Below are positions 19,361-27,660 of a stretch of 64,000 nucleotides of DNA, piece by piece. The position numbers and the translations under genes are program-made. How positions within the stretch are numbered: the stretch's first letter is position 1; the number at the start of each line of letters is the position of its first letter. The DNA lies in contig NZ_RCYZ01000009.1 in NCBI RefSeq assembly GCF_006439025.1, forward strand, positions 169,741-233,740, written 5' to 3'. The notes beneath the pieces are model-generated. The model did no database searches and was not told where the DNA came from. It saw nothing but the letters and a program-made list of their open reading frames with translations. The DNA comes from Hymenobacter nivis. GTDB lineage: Bacteria > Bacteroidota > Bacteroidia > Cytophagales > Hymenobacteraceae.

Positions 19361-19435
19361 TGAGGCATACTGGGCTCGAACCAGTGACCCCCACCGTGTC
19401 AGGGTGGTACTCTGAACCAACTGAGCTAATACCCC
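19361..19435 (-). tRNA. tRNA-Val (anticodon GAC)
   Basis: The minus strand folds into a complete cloverleaf of 75 nt: acceptor GGGGTAT/ATGCCTC (two G-U pairs), D-arm GCTC/GAGT, anticodon stem CCACC/GGTGG with loop CTGACAC (anticodon GAC), variable GGGTC and T-arm ACTGG-TTCGAGC-CCAGT, then discriminator A. CCA is not encoded. It reads GUC and GUU codons. Confidence 0.95.
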
Positions 19436-19618
19436 AAAGATGCCCGCGCCGGGGGCGGCGGGCCGGGCAAAGGTAGCACTGGCCGGCGGATTTTTGGGCC
19501 CCGGGGCCCCAGGTGGGCAACTTTCTGCCCGCGGCAAAGTATAGGGCATCGTCGATACCCGATGTGAGCCCCGGCGGGGCCGCCGTTTTCTACCCCCCTT
19601 TCTATTTTTTCTTTATTT

Positions 19619-20314
19619 ATGAAAAATCTTCTCCTCACGCTTATGCTGGGCGCTGCGGCGGCCCCGGCGGCTATGGCCCAGGCACGCGCCGGCGGCAACA
19701 TGTCTTCGAAAGATTACACCGGCGGCGCCGTCACCGACTCGCGCAACACCGGCTTCGGCATCAAGGGCGGCTACAACCTGACCAACCTCTACGGCAGCGG
19801 CAAGGGCCTGCTCAACCCCGACTACCTCAACGCTTTCCACGGCGGCATCTACGGCCAGTTCGGCTTCAACCAGGTGTCGTCCGTTCAGGTCGAGCTGCTG
19901 TACACCCGCAAGGGCTACACCGCCAACTTTGCCGGCGGCGCCTACAACGAGAGCCAGCGCACCACCCGCCTGAATTACTTGCAGTTGCCCATTTTGTACG
20001 TGGCCAACTTCACCAAAAACCTGAGCTTCCACATCGGGCCCCAAGTGTCGCTGCTGACCAACGCCCGGGTGTACGACCAAGACATTGCCCTCTCCAACGG
20101 CGGCTTCAACACGCTCGACTACGGCGCGGTGGCCGGCTTTGAGGGCCGCGTGGGCCCCGCCCGCATCGGCGTGCGCTACGACCTGGGCCTGGGCAACGTG
20201 TACAAGGACGGCGTATCGATAAAATACGGCAACAACACCGTGGCCAACCTGACCAACACCAACTTGCACAACCAAACCTTCCAAGTGTACTTGGGCATTG
20301 GCTTCACCCAATAG
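19619..20314 (+). CDS. PorT-like outer-membrane beta-barrel protein
   Basis: A 231-residue exported barrel. The signal peptide MKNLLLTLMLGAAAAPAAMA is followed by alternating hydrophobic strands typical of the porin/PorT-like 8-strand barrel family: GFGIKGGYNLTNL, GGIYGQFGFN, VQVELLYTRKGY, LQLPILYVANF, LSFHIGPQVSLL, and a terminal aromatic strand ending in GIGFTQ. Substrate or partner unknown. A terminator follows 19 bp after its stop. Confidence 0.88.
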   Translation: MKNLLLTLMLGAAAAPAAMAQARAGGNMSSKDYTGGAVTDSRNTGFGIKGGYNLTNLYGSGKGLLNPDYLNAFHGGIYGQFGFNQVSSVQVELLYTRKGYTANFAGGAYNESQRTTRLNYLQLPILYVANFTKNLSFHIGPQVSLLTNARVYDQDIALSNGGFNTLDYGAVAGFEGRVGPARIGVRYDLGLGNVYKDGVSIKYGNNTVANLTNTNLHNQTFQVYLGIGFTQ

Positions 20315-20332
20315 GCCCGCTGGGGCCCTGCC

Positions 20333-20386
20333 GCCGCCTGCCCGCGCGCCCCGTTGGGGTGGCCGCCGGGCAGGCGGCTTTTTTAT
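20333..20386 (+). terminator. Intrinsic terminator
   Basis: An 11-bp stem (GCCGCCTGCCC paired with GGGCAGGCGGC) is followed by TTTTTT directly downstream of the PorT-like gene and 10 bp before the next start. Confidence 0.85.
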
Positions 20387-20395
20387 CTTCTCACC

Positions 20396-20899
20396 ATGCC
20401 TGTCCTTGATCCCAACGTCCTGTACGCGGCCCGCGGGCTGATTGTGGGCCGGGGCCTGGCCGTGCTCGCCGCCTGGGTCATCGCCAACCTGGCGGGCAGC
20501 GGCTACGCCGTGGCCCACACCGACCGCCGCACCGAGGCCCACCACTTCCACTTCATGAACGTGGCCTGGGCCCTGGTAAACGCCGGCATTGCGGCCTGGG
20601 GCATCGTGATGTTGCGCCGCCTGCCGCCGCCCGGCTGGTCGCTGGCCGATGAGGCGGGGGCCCACCGCCACGACGAAACCCTATTCCTCATCAACACCGG
20701 GCTCGACGTGCTTTACATCGCCGTGGGCCTCTGGCTGCGCCGCCGGGCCGCCGATCCCGAGGCTGGCAACTCCGTCCGGCTGGCCGGCTTTGGCCGCTCG
20801 GTGCTGCTGCAAGGCGGCTTTTTATTCGTGTTTGACCTGGCCGTAACCGGCCTGCTGCACTTGGCCGGGGCCCCACTGCGCGCCGCCGGGCTGCTGTAG
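20396..20899 (+). CDS. Uncharacterised four-helix membrane protein
   Basis: A 167-residue inner-membrane protein I do not recognise with confidence. Four hydrophobic helices are visible: GRGLAVLAAWVIANLAGSG, NVAWALVNAGIAAWGIVML, LFLINTGLDVLYIAVGLWL and LLQGGFLFVFDLAVTGLLH. Conserved-looking polar spots inside or next to helices (HFMNVAW, NTGLDVLY) recall a DUF of Bacteroidota with no known role. The start MPVLDPNVLY was preferred to one 14 codons upstream that lies inside the preceding terminator. Confidence 0.7.
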   Translation: MPVLDPNVLYAARGLIVGRGLAVLAAWVIANLAGSGYAVAHTDRRTEAHHFHFMNVAWALVNAGIAAWGIVMLRRLPPPGWSLADEAGAHRHDETLFLINTGLDVLYIAVGLWLRRRAADPEAGNSVRLAGFGRSVLLQGGFLFVFDLAVTGLLHLAGAPLRAAGLL

Positions 20900-21066
20900 C
20901 GCGGGTTGTAGCGCGAGCTTTATAGTCCGGCGTCGCCCGCTTCCTCTTGGCGGTCAATGCTGTACGGTTACCGGGCAGCGACGCGGACTACGAAGTCCAC
21001 GCTAGGTTTAGCCGGTCTGCTGCTTGGCTACAACAGGGCAGCAACGCGGACTCGCAGCGTCCAGGC
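20898..21066. repeat. Cluster of short palindromic (REP-like) repeats
   Basis: Three degenerate units follow each other: GTAGCGCGAGCTTTATAGTCC near 20910, GCGGACTACGAAGTCCACGC near 20983 and GCGGACTCGCAGCGTCCAGG near 21045. Each is a small imperfect palindrome around GGACT/AGTCC. The third resembles the arms of the long inverted repeat at 53254-53397, so a dispersed family is likely. No coding potential. Confidence 0.6.
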
Positions 21067-21073
21067 TACACGC

Positions 21074-21109
21074 AAAACGGCCCGCTACTGCGAAGTAGCG
21101 GGCCGTTTT
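21074..21109. terminator. Bidirectional terminator, perfect 16-bp stem
   Basis: AAAACGGCCCGCTACT and its exact complement around GCGA, with A- and T-runs at both outer ends. It serves the minus-strand PfpI gene ending at 21136 and any plus-strand transcript from 20396. Confidence 0.85.
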
Positions 21110-21135
21110 ACTTTTAACGGAAAGCCTTGGGGGCC

Positions 21136-21714
21136 CTAGCTGCGCGGGGCGTGCTGGCCTTCGAGGATTTCCTCCACAATTTTCTTGTTGAAGGCGGGGA
21201 GGTCGTCGGGCTTGCGGCTGGTGATGAGGCCTTTATCGGTCACTACTTCCGAGTCTTCCCAGTGGGCACCGGCGTTTTTAAGGTCGGTTTGGAGGCTGGG
21301 CCAGCTGGTCATTTTCTTGCCGCGCACCACGTCGGCCTCGATCAGCGTCCAGGGCCCGTGGCAGATGGCGGCCACCACTTTGCCCGAGCCGGCAAACTCG
21401 CGCACGAAGCTCACCACGTCTTTATTCACGCGCAGGAGGTCGGGGTTCATCTGGCCGCCGGGCAGCACCAGGGCGTCGTAATCGGCCGGCTTCACGTCGC
21501 CAATCACTTTATCGACGCTCACTTTATCGCCCCAGTCGTTGTTGGGGCCGTCCCAGCCTTTGATGGAGCCGCTTTTGAGGGAAATAACTTCCACCTCGGC
21601 ACCTTCGCCCTTGAGGTATTTCTGGGGTTCGGTGAGTTCTACTTGTTCGAAGCCGTCGGTGGCAATGATGGCAATTTTCTTGCCTTTGAGCTTATCGCTG
21701 CTGAAGATTGACAT
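21136..21714 (-). CDS. DJ-1/PfpI family protein
   Basis: A 192-residue member of the type 1 glutamine-amidotransferase-like DJ-1/PfpI group (YhbO/PfpI branch), linked to stress protection, deglycase or peptidase activity depending on the member. Visible are IAIIATDGFEQVEL, the acidic residue in this nucleophile-supporting region, LVLPGGQMNPDLLR and the nucleophile elbow AAICHGPW (Cys118). The C-terminal TSRKPDDLPAFNKKIVEE is typical. It is followed on its strand by a strong terminator. Confidence 0.92.
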   Translation of the reverse strand: MSIFSSDKLKGKKIAIIATDGFEQVELTEPQKYLKGEGAEVEVISLKSGSIKGWDGPNNDWGDKVSVDKVIGDVKPADYDALVLPGGQMNPDLLRVNKDVVSFVREFAGSGKVVAAICHGPWTLIEADVVRGKKMTSWPSLQTDLKNAGAHWEDSEVVTDKGLITSRKPDDLPAFNKKIVEEILEGQHAPRS

Positions 21715-21806
21715 GGGAGGGAAGGGTGAAGCGGGCCGGGGAAATTCCCGGCCCGCCCCCTTGCTTACGCCCGGCGCGGGCCCCGGGTTGTGGGGCCCCG
21801 GGGGCC

Positions 21807-22322
21807 CTACTCGGCCCCGCGGCGCAGCTGCTTCAGCTCCTGGCGCACGGCCTTCACTCGGTCGTCGAAGCCATCGGGGTCGTACTCAATCCCTTCCACG
21901 TCCACTTGGTCGAGCAAGTCCATCAGCTCGTCGGAGTGGTCGAGGCGGGTGCCAGCGGGCATCTTCACAAACGTCATTTCCGACCACAGCAGCGCCAGCA
22001 GGCGCTGGCCGTCGCCGGCGCGCATCTGCATCTCCACCACCAAGTTGGAGTTGTCGAAGTGGATAAGCTGGGTGCGGATGAGCACCTCCACGCCCTGGCG
22101 CGCGGGCTTGAGGTAGCTGATGTGGTGCTTGGTGATGACCCAGGCCGCGTGCTGCTCGCGGGCCAGCTCGCCCATGTTCAGGGCGTAGTGCTGGGCCACT
22201 TGGTCTTCGCGGGCGTTGAGGAAGTAGTCGAGGTAGCGGGCGTTGTTGAGGTGGCCCAGCATGTCGCAGTCCTGGAAGTGGACGCGGTGGCGGGTTTCGG
22301 GGGTGCGGACGAGGGCAGGCAT
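21807..22322 (-). CDS. Acyl-CoA thioesterase (hotdog fold, 4HBT/FadM-like)
   Basis: A 171-residue thioesterase cleaving acyl-CoA. The hotdog signature RVHFQDCDMLGHLNNARYLDY carries the catalytic Asp and the N-N-x-x-Y-L-x-Y pattern of the 4-hydroxybenzoyl-CoA thioesterase family; HISYLKPARQGVEVLIRT and LLALLWSEMTFV follow as the central strands. The internal ATG (MPALVRTPETRHRV) was chosen because the upstream extension overlaps the intergenic promoter region shared with the divergent GMC oxidoreductase. Confidence 0.87.
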   Translation of the reverse strand: MPALVRTPETRHRVHFQDCDMLGHLNNARYLDYFLNAREDQVAQHYALNMGELAREQHAAWVITKHHISYLKPARQGVEVLIRTQLIHFDNSNLVVEMQMRAGDGQRLLALLWSEMTFVKMPAGTRLDHSDELMDLLDQVDVEGIEYDPDGFDDRVKAVRQELKQLRRGAE

Positions 22323-22435
22323 GGCGCAAAAGTAGCGCCGGGGCCCCCAGCGCCCCAAACTACTCGGCACGCCTACTACTTTGCCCAAAAATGCCTACCT
22401 TTTCCAAACCGTTGCCGCTCCTACCCTTCTGCCCG

Positions 22436-24457
22436 ATGTTTGACCTTACCCCCGCCCGCGCCGCCGTGGTTTGCGCCGTGGCCGACACCCTGCTGCCGCC
22501 CGCCCCCGGCCTGCCGGCCGGCTCCGAGGGCATTGACCTGGCGCAGTTTACGGCCGCCGTGCGGGCCCAGCCCGCCGGGGCCCAGGCCGAGTTTGGGCAG
22601 CTGCTCGATTTGCTGAATCAGCCCGTGGTGGGCCTCACCTGGCTGGGGCCCCTGCGGTCGTTTGCGCAGCTGAGCGCGGCCCAGCGCGAGCAGCTGCTGC
22701 AGCGCTGGGCGGCCTCGCGCCTGCCGCCGCTGCGCAAGGGGTTTCAGGCGCTGCGCAAGCTGTGCTTGTTTTTGTATTACGGCGGCAGCAAGCCCGGCCG
22801 CCCCGCCGCCTGGGACGCCCTGGACTACCCCGGCCCCGCCGACGCGCCCGCCGACACGGCCCGCCCCCTCGAAACCCTGCGGCCCCGCGTGGATACTACG
22901 TACTGGTGCGACGTGCTGGTGGTGGGCTCCGGGGCGGGCGGCGGCGTGGTGGCCGGCGAACTGGCCGCCGCGGGCTTCGACGTGCTGGTGCTTGAAAAGG
23001 GCCCTTACTACCACGGGCGCGACTTCACGCAGCGCGAAACCGACATGCTGGGGGCCCTGTACGACGCCCGCGGCACCCTCGGCACCCAGGATGGCGGCGT
23101 GGGCATCCTGGCCGGCTCGTGCCTGGGCGGCGGCACCACCGTGAACTGGGCCGGGGCCTTCCGCACCCCCGACTACGTGCTGGAAGAGTGGGCCCGCGAG
23201 CACCAGGCGCCCCACTTCGCGGGCCCTGGCTTCCAGCAAAGCCTTGATGCTGTGAGCGAAGCCCTGGGCGTGAATACCGACTACGCCCGCCACAACGGCC
23301 AGAACCAGGCCCTGTGGGACGGCTCGCAGCGCCTGGGCCAGGACGTGCACCTGATTCCGCGCAACGAGCGGAACGTGGACGCCTCCGACGCCCACTTTAG
23401 GGCCCTGGGGTACTCGTCGCTCGGCGATGGGCACGGCCACAAGCAGGGCACCCTGAACACCTACCTGCCCCTGGCCGCCCGCCACGGGGCCCGCCTGCTG
23501 GCCGATGCCCGCGTTGGGCGCATCACCCGGGCCCAGGGCCGCGCCGCCGGGGCCGAGGCCGTGTACGCCCCCGCCGACGGACCCGCCGTGCGCGTGCAGG
23601 TGCGGGCCCGCTGCGTGGTGGTGGCCGCCGGGGCCATCCAGACGCCGGCGCTGCTGCTGCGCTCGGGCCTGCGCCACCCCCACCTGGGCCGCCACCTGCA
23701 CCTGCACCCCACCCTCATCATCGCCGCGCACTACCCCTGGCCCATGCACTCGTGGCACGGCCCCAGCATGAGCGTGGTGAACGACGCCCACACCCGCCGG
23801 CACGGCACCAACTTCGGCGTGAAGCTCGAAACGCCCCCCACCCACCCCGGCCTGCTCAGCACGGTGCTGCCCTGGCTGAGCGGGGCCCAGCACCGCGAAC
23901 TAATGGCCGGGGCCGCCCACTTGGGCTCGTTCATCGCCCTCACCCGCGACCGCGACGGCGGCCGCGTGCGCGTGGACCGGCACGGGGCCCCGCTGATTGA
24001 TTACACTTTGTCGGATTTCGACCGGGGCAACCTGCTGGCCGGGGTGCGGGCGGCGGCCGAAATCCACGCCGCCGCTGGGGCCCACACCATTTATTTGCCC
24101 CACGGCACGCTGCCCACCTTGCAGGCCGCCAACGGGGCCCTGCGCCACCCCGAGCGGCTGGCCCAGCTGCCGCACCTGGGCTGGCGGCCCAACCAGTTTG
24201 GCCTCTACAGCGCCCACCAGATGAGCACGGCGCGCATGGGCGGCGACGCCGCCACCCACCCCGTGCGCGTAACTGGCGAAACCGTGGAGCTGCCCGGCCT
24301 GTACGTGGCCGACGGCGCAGCCTTCCCGGCCTGCTCGGGCGTGAACCCCATGCTCACCATCATGGCCCTGGCCCACCACACGGCCCAGGGGCTCAAGGCC
24401 AGCCTGGGGGCCCCAGCCGACCAGCTCGGCACCACCGCGCAGCGCGTAGTAGCTTAG
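22436..24457 (+). CDS. GMC family oxidoreductase (long-chain alcohol oxidase-like)
   Basis: A ~673-residue flavoprotein oxidising alcohols. An N-terminal helical segment (TPARAAVVCAVADTLLPP) is followed at ~165 by the FAD dinucleotide motif VLVVGSGAGGGVVAGELA, then GSCLGGGTTVNWAGAF (GMC signature 1) and VVVAAGAIQTPALLLRSGL (signature 2). The C-terminal HQMSTARMGGDA and SGVNPMLTIMALAHHTAQ carry the active-site region. This layout fits fungal/plant fatty-alcohol oxidases rather than choline dehydrogenases. An ATG at 22391 adds MPTFSKPLPLLPFCP; a TACTTTG -7-like box at 22377 leaves too short a leader for that start, so the internal one was preferred. Confidence 0.9.
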   Translation: MFDLTPARAAVVCAVADTLLPPAPGLPAGSEGIDLAQFTAAVRAQPAGAQAEFGQLLDLLNQPVVGLTWLGPLRSFAQLSAAQREQLLQRWAASRLPPLRKGFQALRKLCLFLYYGGSKPGRPAAWDALDYPGPADAPADTARPLETLRPRVDTTYWCDVLVVGSGAGGGVVAGELAAAGFDVLVLEKGPYYHGRDFTQRETDMLGALYDARGTLGTQDGGVGILAGSCLGGGTTVNWAGAFRTPDYVLEEWAREHQAPHFAGPGFQQSLDAVSEALGVNTDYARHNGQNQALWDGSQRLGQDVHLIPRNERNVDASDAHFRALGYSSLGDGHGHKQGTLNTYLPLAARHGARLLADARVGRITRAQGRAAGAEAVYAPADGPAVRVQVRARCVVVAAGAIQTPALLLRSGLRHPHLGRHLHLHPTLIIAAHYPWPMHSWHGPSMSVVNDAHTRRHGTNFGVKLETPPTHPGLLSTVLPWLSGAQHRELMAGAAHLGSFIALTRDRDGGRVRVDRHGAPLIDYTLSDFDRGNLLAGVRAAAEIHAAAGAHTIYLPHGTLPTLQAANGALRHPERLAQLPHLGWRPNQFGLYSAHQMSTARMGGDAATHPVRVTGETVELPGLYVADGAAFPACSGVNPMLTIMALAHHTAQGLKASLGAPADQLGTTAQRVVA

Positions 24458-24483
24458 GGCCAGCATCCTATAAACACGCACCA

Positions 24484-24867
24484 ATGACGAAGCGCCCGCC
24501 CTGGCCCTACCTGCTGTTGCTGCCGCTGCTGGTGGTGCTGGTGTTTGGCAACTGCGGCGGCGGGGTGCGCAACGTCCTCAGCACCACGGATGGCAACACC
24601 TACCAGCGGCTGCGCGCCATTCTGGTGCAGGAGCGCACCAACCGGGCGGCGGTGCGGCACGCGCTCCGCGGCAAAAACCGCCGCTTCGCCAACAGCCGCA
24701 TTGATTCCGTCAAAGCAGCCCGCCTCGACAGTCTTTTCCGCCGCGACTACTTTGGCTACCTGCAGGATAAATACACGCATCGCCGCCGCAAACTGGAGCG
24801 GCAAGCGCTGCGCACCAACAACCGGGCGCTGATTCCCGCCATCCGCATCCCCCTCAACACGCACTGA
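24484..24867 (+). CDS. Small exported protein of unknown function
   Basis: A 127-residue protein with an N-terminal hydrophobic segment (YLLLLPLLVVLVFGNCGG). The Cys after it resembles a lipobox but Asn at -1 is unusual, so lipidation is uncertain. The rest is rich in Arg and predicted helical (RLRAILVQERTNRAAVRHALR). It follows the GMC gene by 26 bp and may be co-transcribed. Family not recognised. Confidence 0.6.
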   Translation: MTKRPPWPYLLLLPLLVVLVFGNCGGGVRNVLSTTDGNTYQRLRAILVQERTNRAAVRHALRGKNRRFANSRIDSVKAARLDSLFRRDYFGYLQDKYTHRRRKLERQALRTNNRALIPAIRIPLNTH

Positions 24868-24932
24868 AACTGCGCCCGACAGCCACGGGGCCCAAGTTTG
24901 CGTATGCCAGCAGTCAACCCGCTTACTTTCCC

Positions 24933-25346
24933 ATGCGATTTCCTGCTTTGCGCCCCCTGCTGGCTGCCGTGTTGCTCCTAGCCTCCAGCTGCTCCGTGTT
25001 TCACAAGCGCGCCAAGGGCCCCGCTCCGGTAACCGAAGCGGCTGCCGCGCCCGCCGCTGCGCCCACGCCCGTTACCGCCGCCCGCGACTTGGCCGATGCC
25101 ATGGCCACCGTGCTCAAGCTCACCCCCGAGCAGACCGGCCGCATCCGCACCGTGCTCAACGGCACCGTGGAGCAGGTCAACGCCGCCAGGGCGCAGCACC
25201 CCGCCCAATCGCCCGAGCTGGCCGCCGCCCTCAAGCGCATCAACGTCACGTCGCAAACCCAGCTCCAGCAAATCATGGGCCCCGCCAAGTACCGCGATTT
25301 CAAGGCCAAGCAAGCCCAAGTGCAAGCCGAAATGGCTCGGCCGTAG
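24933..25346 (+). CDS. Lipoprotein, Spy/CpxP-like helical
   Basis: A 137-residue predicted lipoprotein: signal peptide with lipobox LLASSC (lipid Cys about residue 20), an Ala/Pro linker, then a helical segment VLKLTPEQTGRIRTVLNGT... and QLQQIMGPAKYRDFKAKQAQ. The LTPEQ motif followed by a second helix ending in Y-x-x-F/Y recalls the LTXXQ motif of Spy/CpxP periplasmic chaperones. Single gene between an unknown exported protein and a convergent Uma2 gene. Confidence 0.7.
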   Translation: MRFPALRPLLAAVLLLASSCSVFHKRAKGPAPVTEAAAAPAAAPTPVTAARDLADAMATVLKLTPEQTGRIRTVLNGTVEQVNAARAQHPAQSPELAAALKRINVTSQTQLQQIMGPAKYRDFKAKQAQVQAEMARP

Positions 25347-25369
25347 CCGCGTGTGCGGCAACTGGGGCC

Positions 25370-25969
25370 TTACAGGGGCGTAGGCGTCGCGCGCAGCGGG
25401 GCTACGTCCGTGTCGTCGTACAGCTCGGCCAGGGGCAGGCTTAGGCCCAAATCCGGGATTTCGAGCACGTCGGCCGGCTCGCTCAGCAGCGTGTAAATCC
25501 ATTGCCCGGCTTCGTTGCGCCGGAACCACTCGACCACCCAAGCGGTCTGCGACACCAGCAAGTAATGGCGCAGGCTGGCGAGTTTCTGGTACTGTTTAAA
25601 TTTTTCTGTGCGGTCGTATTCGGCGGTGGAGGGCGATAAAACCTCCACGATTAACACGGGTTGGCGAATCAGGTACGGGTCGCGGCGGTCGGCCGGGTCG
25701 CAGCTCACCATGACGTCGGGGTAGGTATAGAATACCTTTTCCTGCACCGCTAAGCGCATATTCTCATCAAATATTCGGCAGCCCCGTTGCCGAGCCCCCA
25801 GCCGCAAGGCTGCTACCATATTCCCTTTTATCAGGTTGTGCGAGGCACTAGCTCCCGCCATAGCGAATATTTCGCCGTCGAAGTATTCGTGGCGCACCTC
25901 GCTTTTCTCCTCCAGAGCCAGGTATTCTTCCGGCGTGTAGCGGCGCGTTTGCCGTTCGGCGTGTCCCAT
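25370..25969 (-). CDS. Uma2 family protein (PD-(D/E)XK nuclease fold, DUF820)
   Basis: A 199-residue member of the Uma2/DUF820 family, a restriction-endonuclease-like fold of unknown biological role, expanded in cyanobacteria and Bacteroidota. Typical elements: YTPEEYLALEE at the start, HEYFDGEIFAMAGAS, the YPDVMVSCDP core Asp, and LIVEVLSPSTAEYDR with the Glu of the EVLSPST motif, followed by KFKQYQKLASLRHYLLV. The ATG giving MGHAERQTRRYTPEEY is the family start; the longer frame would overlap the adjoining aldehyde dehydrogenase. Confidence 0.88.
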   Translation of the reverse strand: MGHAERQTRRYTPEEYLALEEKSEVRHEYFDGEIFAMAGASASHNLIKGNMVAALRLGARQRGCRIFDENMRLAVQEKVFYTYPDVMVSCDPADRRDPYLIRQPVLIVEVLSPSTAEYDRTEKFKQYQKLASLRHYLLVSQTAWVVEWFRRNEAGQWIYTLLSEPADVLEIPDLGLSLPLAELYDDTDVAPLRATPTPL

Positions 25970-26021
25970 AATTATTGTAATTGATCCGTCAAAGCTAAGT
26001 TTCCCAGGGGCCCCAGGGGCC

Positions 26022-27467
26022 CTACAGGTAGGCCAGCAGCCAGCCAATCAGGCGCTTCACGCGGCCGGTGTAGGGCGGGTACATGGCCTTGAGGGCAGTG
26101 AAGCCCACGCGCTGTTGCAGCACGCCCTTCTCGTTGCTGAACGCCAGGAAGCCCGCGTGGCCGTGCGACTTGCCCAGGCCGGAGGTGCCCACGCCGCCAA
26201 ACGGCAGGTCGGGGTGGGCCAGGTGCAGGATGGTTTCGTTCACGGCCGCGCCGCCGGCCGCCACGGTGCCGAGCAGGTAGCGGCGGTTGGCCGGGCTGCT
26301 GCTGAATACATACTGGGCCAGCGGCTTGGGCCGGGCGTTCACGTAGGCCGCCGCCTCGGGCAGCTCATCAAAGGGCAGCACGGGCAGCAGGGGCCCAAAA
26401 ATCTCTTCTTCGAGCACGCCCGCCCCGGCGGGCACGCCGGTGAGCACGGTGGGTGCAAGGTAGCACTCGGCGGCGTCGAAGGTGCCGCCGGTGGCCACGG
26501 TGGCGCCGCGGGTCTGGGCATCTTCCAGCAGCCCGGCCAGGCGGTGGAAGTGGTGCGGGTTGACCACCCGGGCGTAGGCTTCGGAGGCCTTGACGCCGGC
26601 CCCGGCGGGGTTGTAAAAGCGGCCGATGGCGGCCTTGATTTCCTCCACCAGGGGCCCCAGCACGGGGCGCTGCACGAGCAGGTAGTCGGGGGCCACGCAG
26701 GTTTGGCCGGCGTTGAGGAACTTGCCCCACACGATTTTCTCGGCGGCGTCGCGCAGGTTGGCGGTGGCGTCCACTATCGCCGGGCTCTTGCCGCCCAGCT
26801 CCAGGGTGAGGCCGCTGAGGTGCTCGGCGGCGGCGCGCATCACAATTTTGCCCACCGCGGGCGAGCCGGTGAAGAAAATATGGTCCCAGGGCAGGCGCAG
26901 CAGGTCGGTGGCTACGTCCTTGTCGCCCTCCACCACCAGCACCTCGTCGGGCCGAAACAGCTCCTCCACCATGCGCCGCAGCAGGGCGGCGGTGGCGGGC
27001 GTTTGCTCGGCGGGCTTGATCAGCACGGCGTTGCCGGCGGCAATGGCTGAGACCAGCGGGCTCACGGCCAGGTAAAACGGGTAGTTCCAGGGCGCGATGA
27101 TGAGGGCCACGCCCTTGGGCTCGACCTGCACCCAGCCGCGGGTGCCGGCCAGGGCCAGCGGCGTGCCCACGCGGCGCGGGGCCAGCCACTTTTTGAGGTG
27201 CGCCGCGGTGTGCTTGAGCTCAATCTGGGCGGCCCAGATTTCGGTGATGTCGGTTTCCGATGGCGGCTTGCGAAAATCGGCGTACAGCGCCTCCTGGATG
27301 GCCGTGCGGTTGGTCGTCAGCCAGTCGCCCAGCCGGCGCAGGCGGGTGCGGCGGGCAGCCACTTCTTCCTGGCGCAGGGCGGGGGCCCGGCGGCGCAGCG
27401 CCTCAAACGGAGCTTGGTACGGGTTGGGGGCGGTAGCGGGCGCAGGTGGGGCAGTGGTGGGGCTCAT
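26022..27467 (-). CDS. Aldehyde dehydrogenase (class 3-like)
   Basis: A 481-residue NAD(P)-dependent aldehyde dehydrogenase. Catalytic elements are APWNYPF with Asn128, FFTGSPAVGK at the cofactor loop, ELGGKSP with the general base Glu223, and the nucleophile Cys257 in NAGQTCVAPDY. The C-terminal stretch (GVGTSGLGKSHGHAGF and an amphipathic tail ending WLLAYL) resembles membrane-associated fatty aldehyde dehydrogenases. The start MSPTTAPPAPAT was preferred over an ATG 23 codons upstream. Substrate range not deducible. Confidence 0.92.
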   Translation of the reverse strand: MSPTTAPPAPATAPNPYQAPFEALRRRAPALRQEEVAARRTRLRRLGDWLTTNRTAIQEALYADFRKPPSETDITEIWAAQIELKHTAAHLKKWLAPRRVGTPLALAGTRGWVQVEPKGVALIIAPWNYPFYLAVSPLVSAIAAGNAVLIKPAEQTPATAALLRRMVEELFRPDEVLVVEGDKDVATDLLRLPWDHIFFTGSPAVGKIVMRAAAEHLSGLTLELGGKSPAIVDATANLRDAAEKIVWGKFLNAGQTCVAPDYLLVQRPVLGPLVEEIKAAIGRFYNPAGAGVKASEAYARVVNPHHFHRLAGLLEDAQTRGATVATGGTFDAAECYLAPTVLTGVPAGAGVLEEEIFGPLLPVLPFDELPEAAAYVNARPKPLAQYVFSSSPANRRYLLGTVAAGGAAVNETILHLAHPDLPFGGVGTSGLGKSHGHAGFLAFSNEKGVLQQRVGFTALKAMYPPYTGRVKRLIGWLLAYL

Positions 27468-27569
27468 GCAGGCAATGTGGGGGGCGGTAACCGGGGCCGG
27501 GGCCCCTCGCTGAAAGGTACGCCGGGGCCCGCCCACCCACCAAAAGGCCGGCTAGTGTTATGCGCATGT

Positions 27570-27577
27570 TATCTTTG
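27570..27577 (+). promoter_or_regulatory. Candidate Bacteroidota -7 box
   Basis: TATCTTTG matches the TAnnTTTG -7 element of Bacteroidota sigma-ABfr promoters. The leader to the PAP2 gene would be ~75 nt. No good -33 TTG was seen. Confidence 0.45.
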
Positions 27578-27660
27578 CACCGGCCGGGGCCCCGGCGGCC
27601 GGCGGCGGGCCGCCACGTTTTATTTGCCCGGTTTTTTATTCTATTGCTTTAGCTATTACC

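Noticed and set aside
22421..23893. 490-residue minus-strand frame opposite the GMC oxidoreductase
   Set aside because: Shadow frame with Gly/Gln/His-rich content, no motif.
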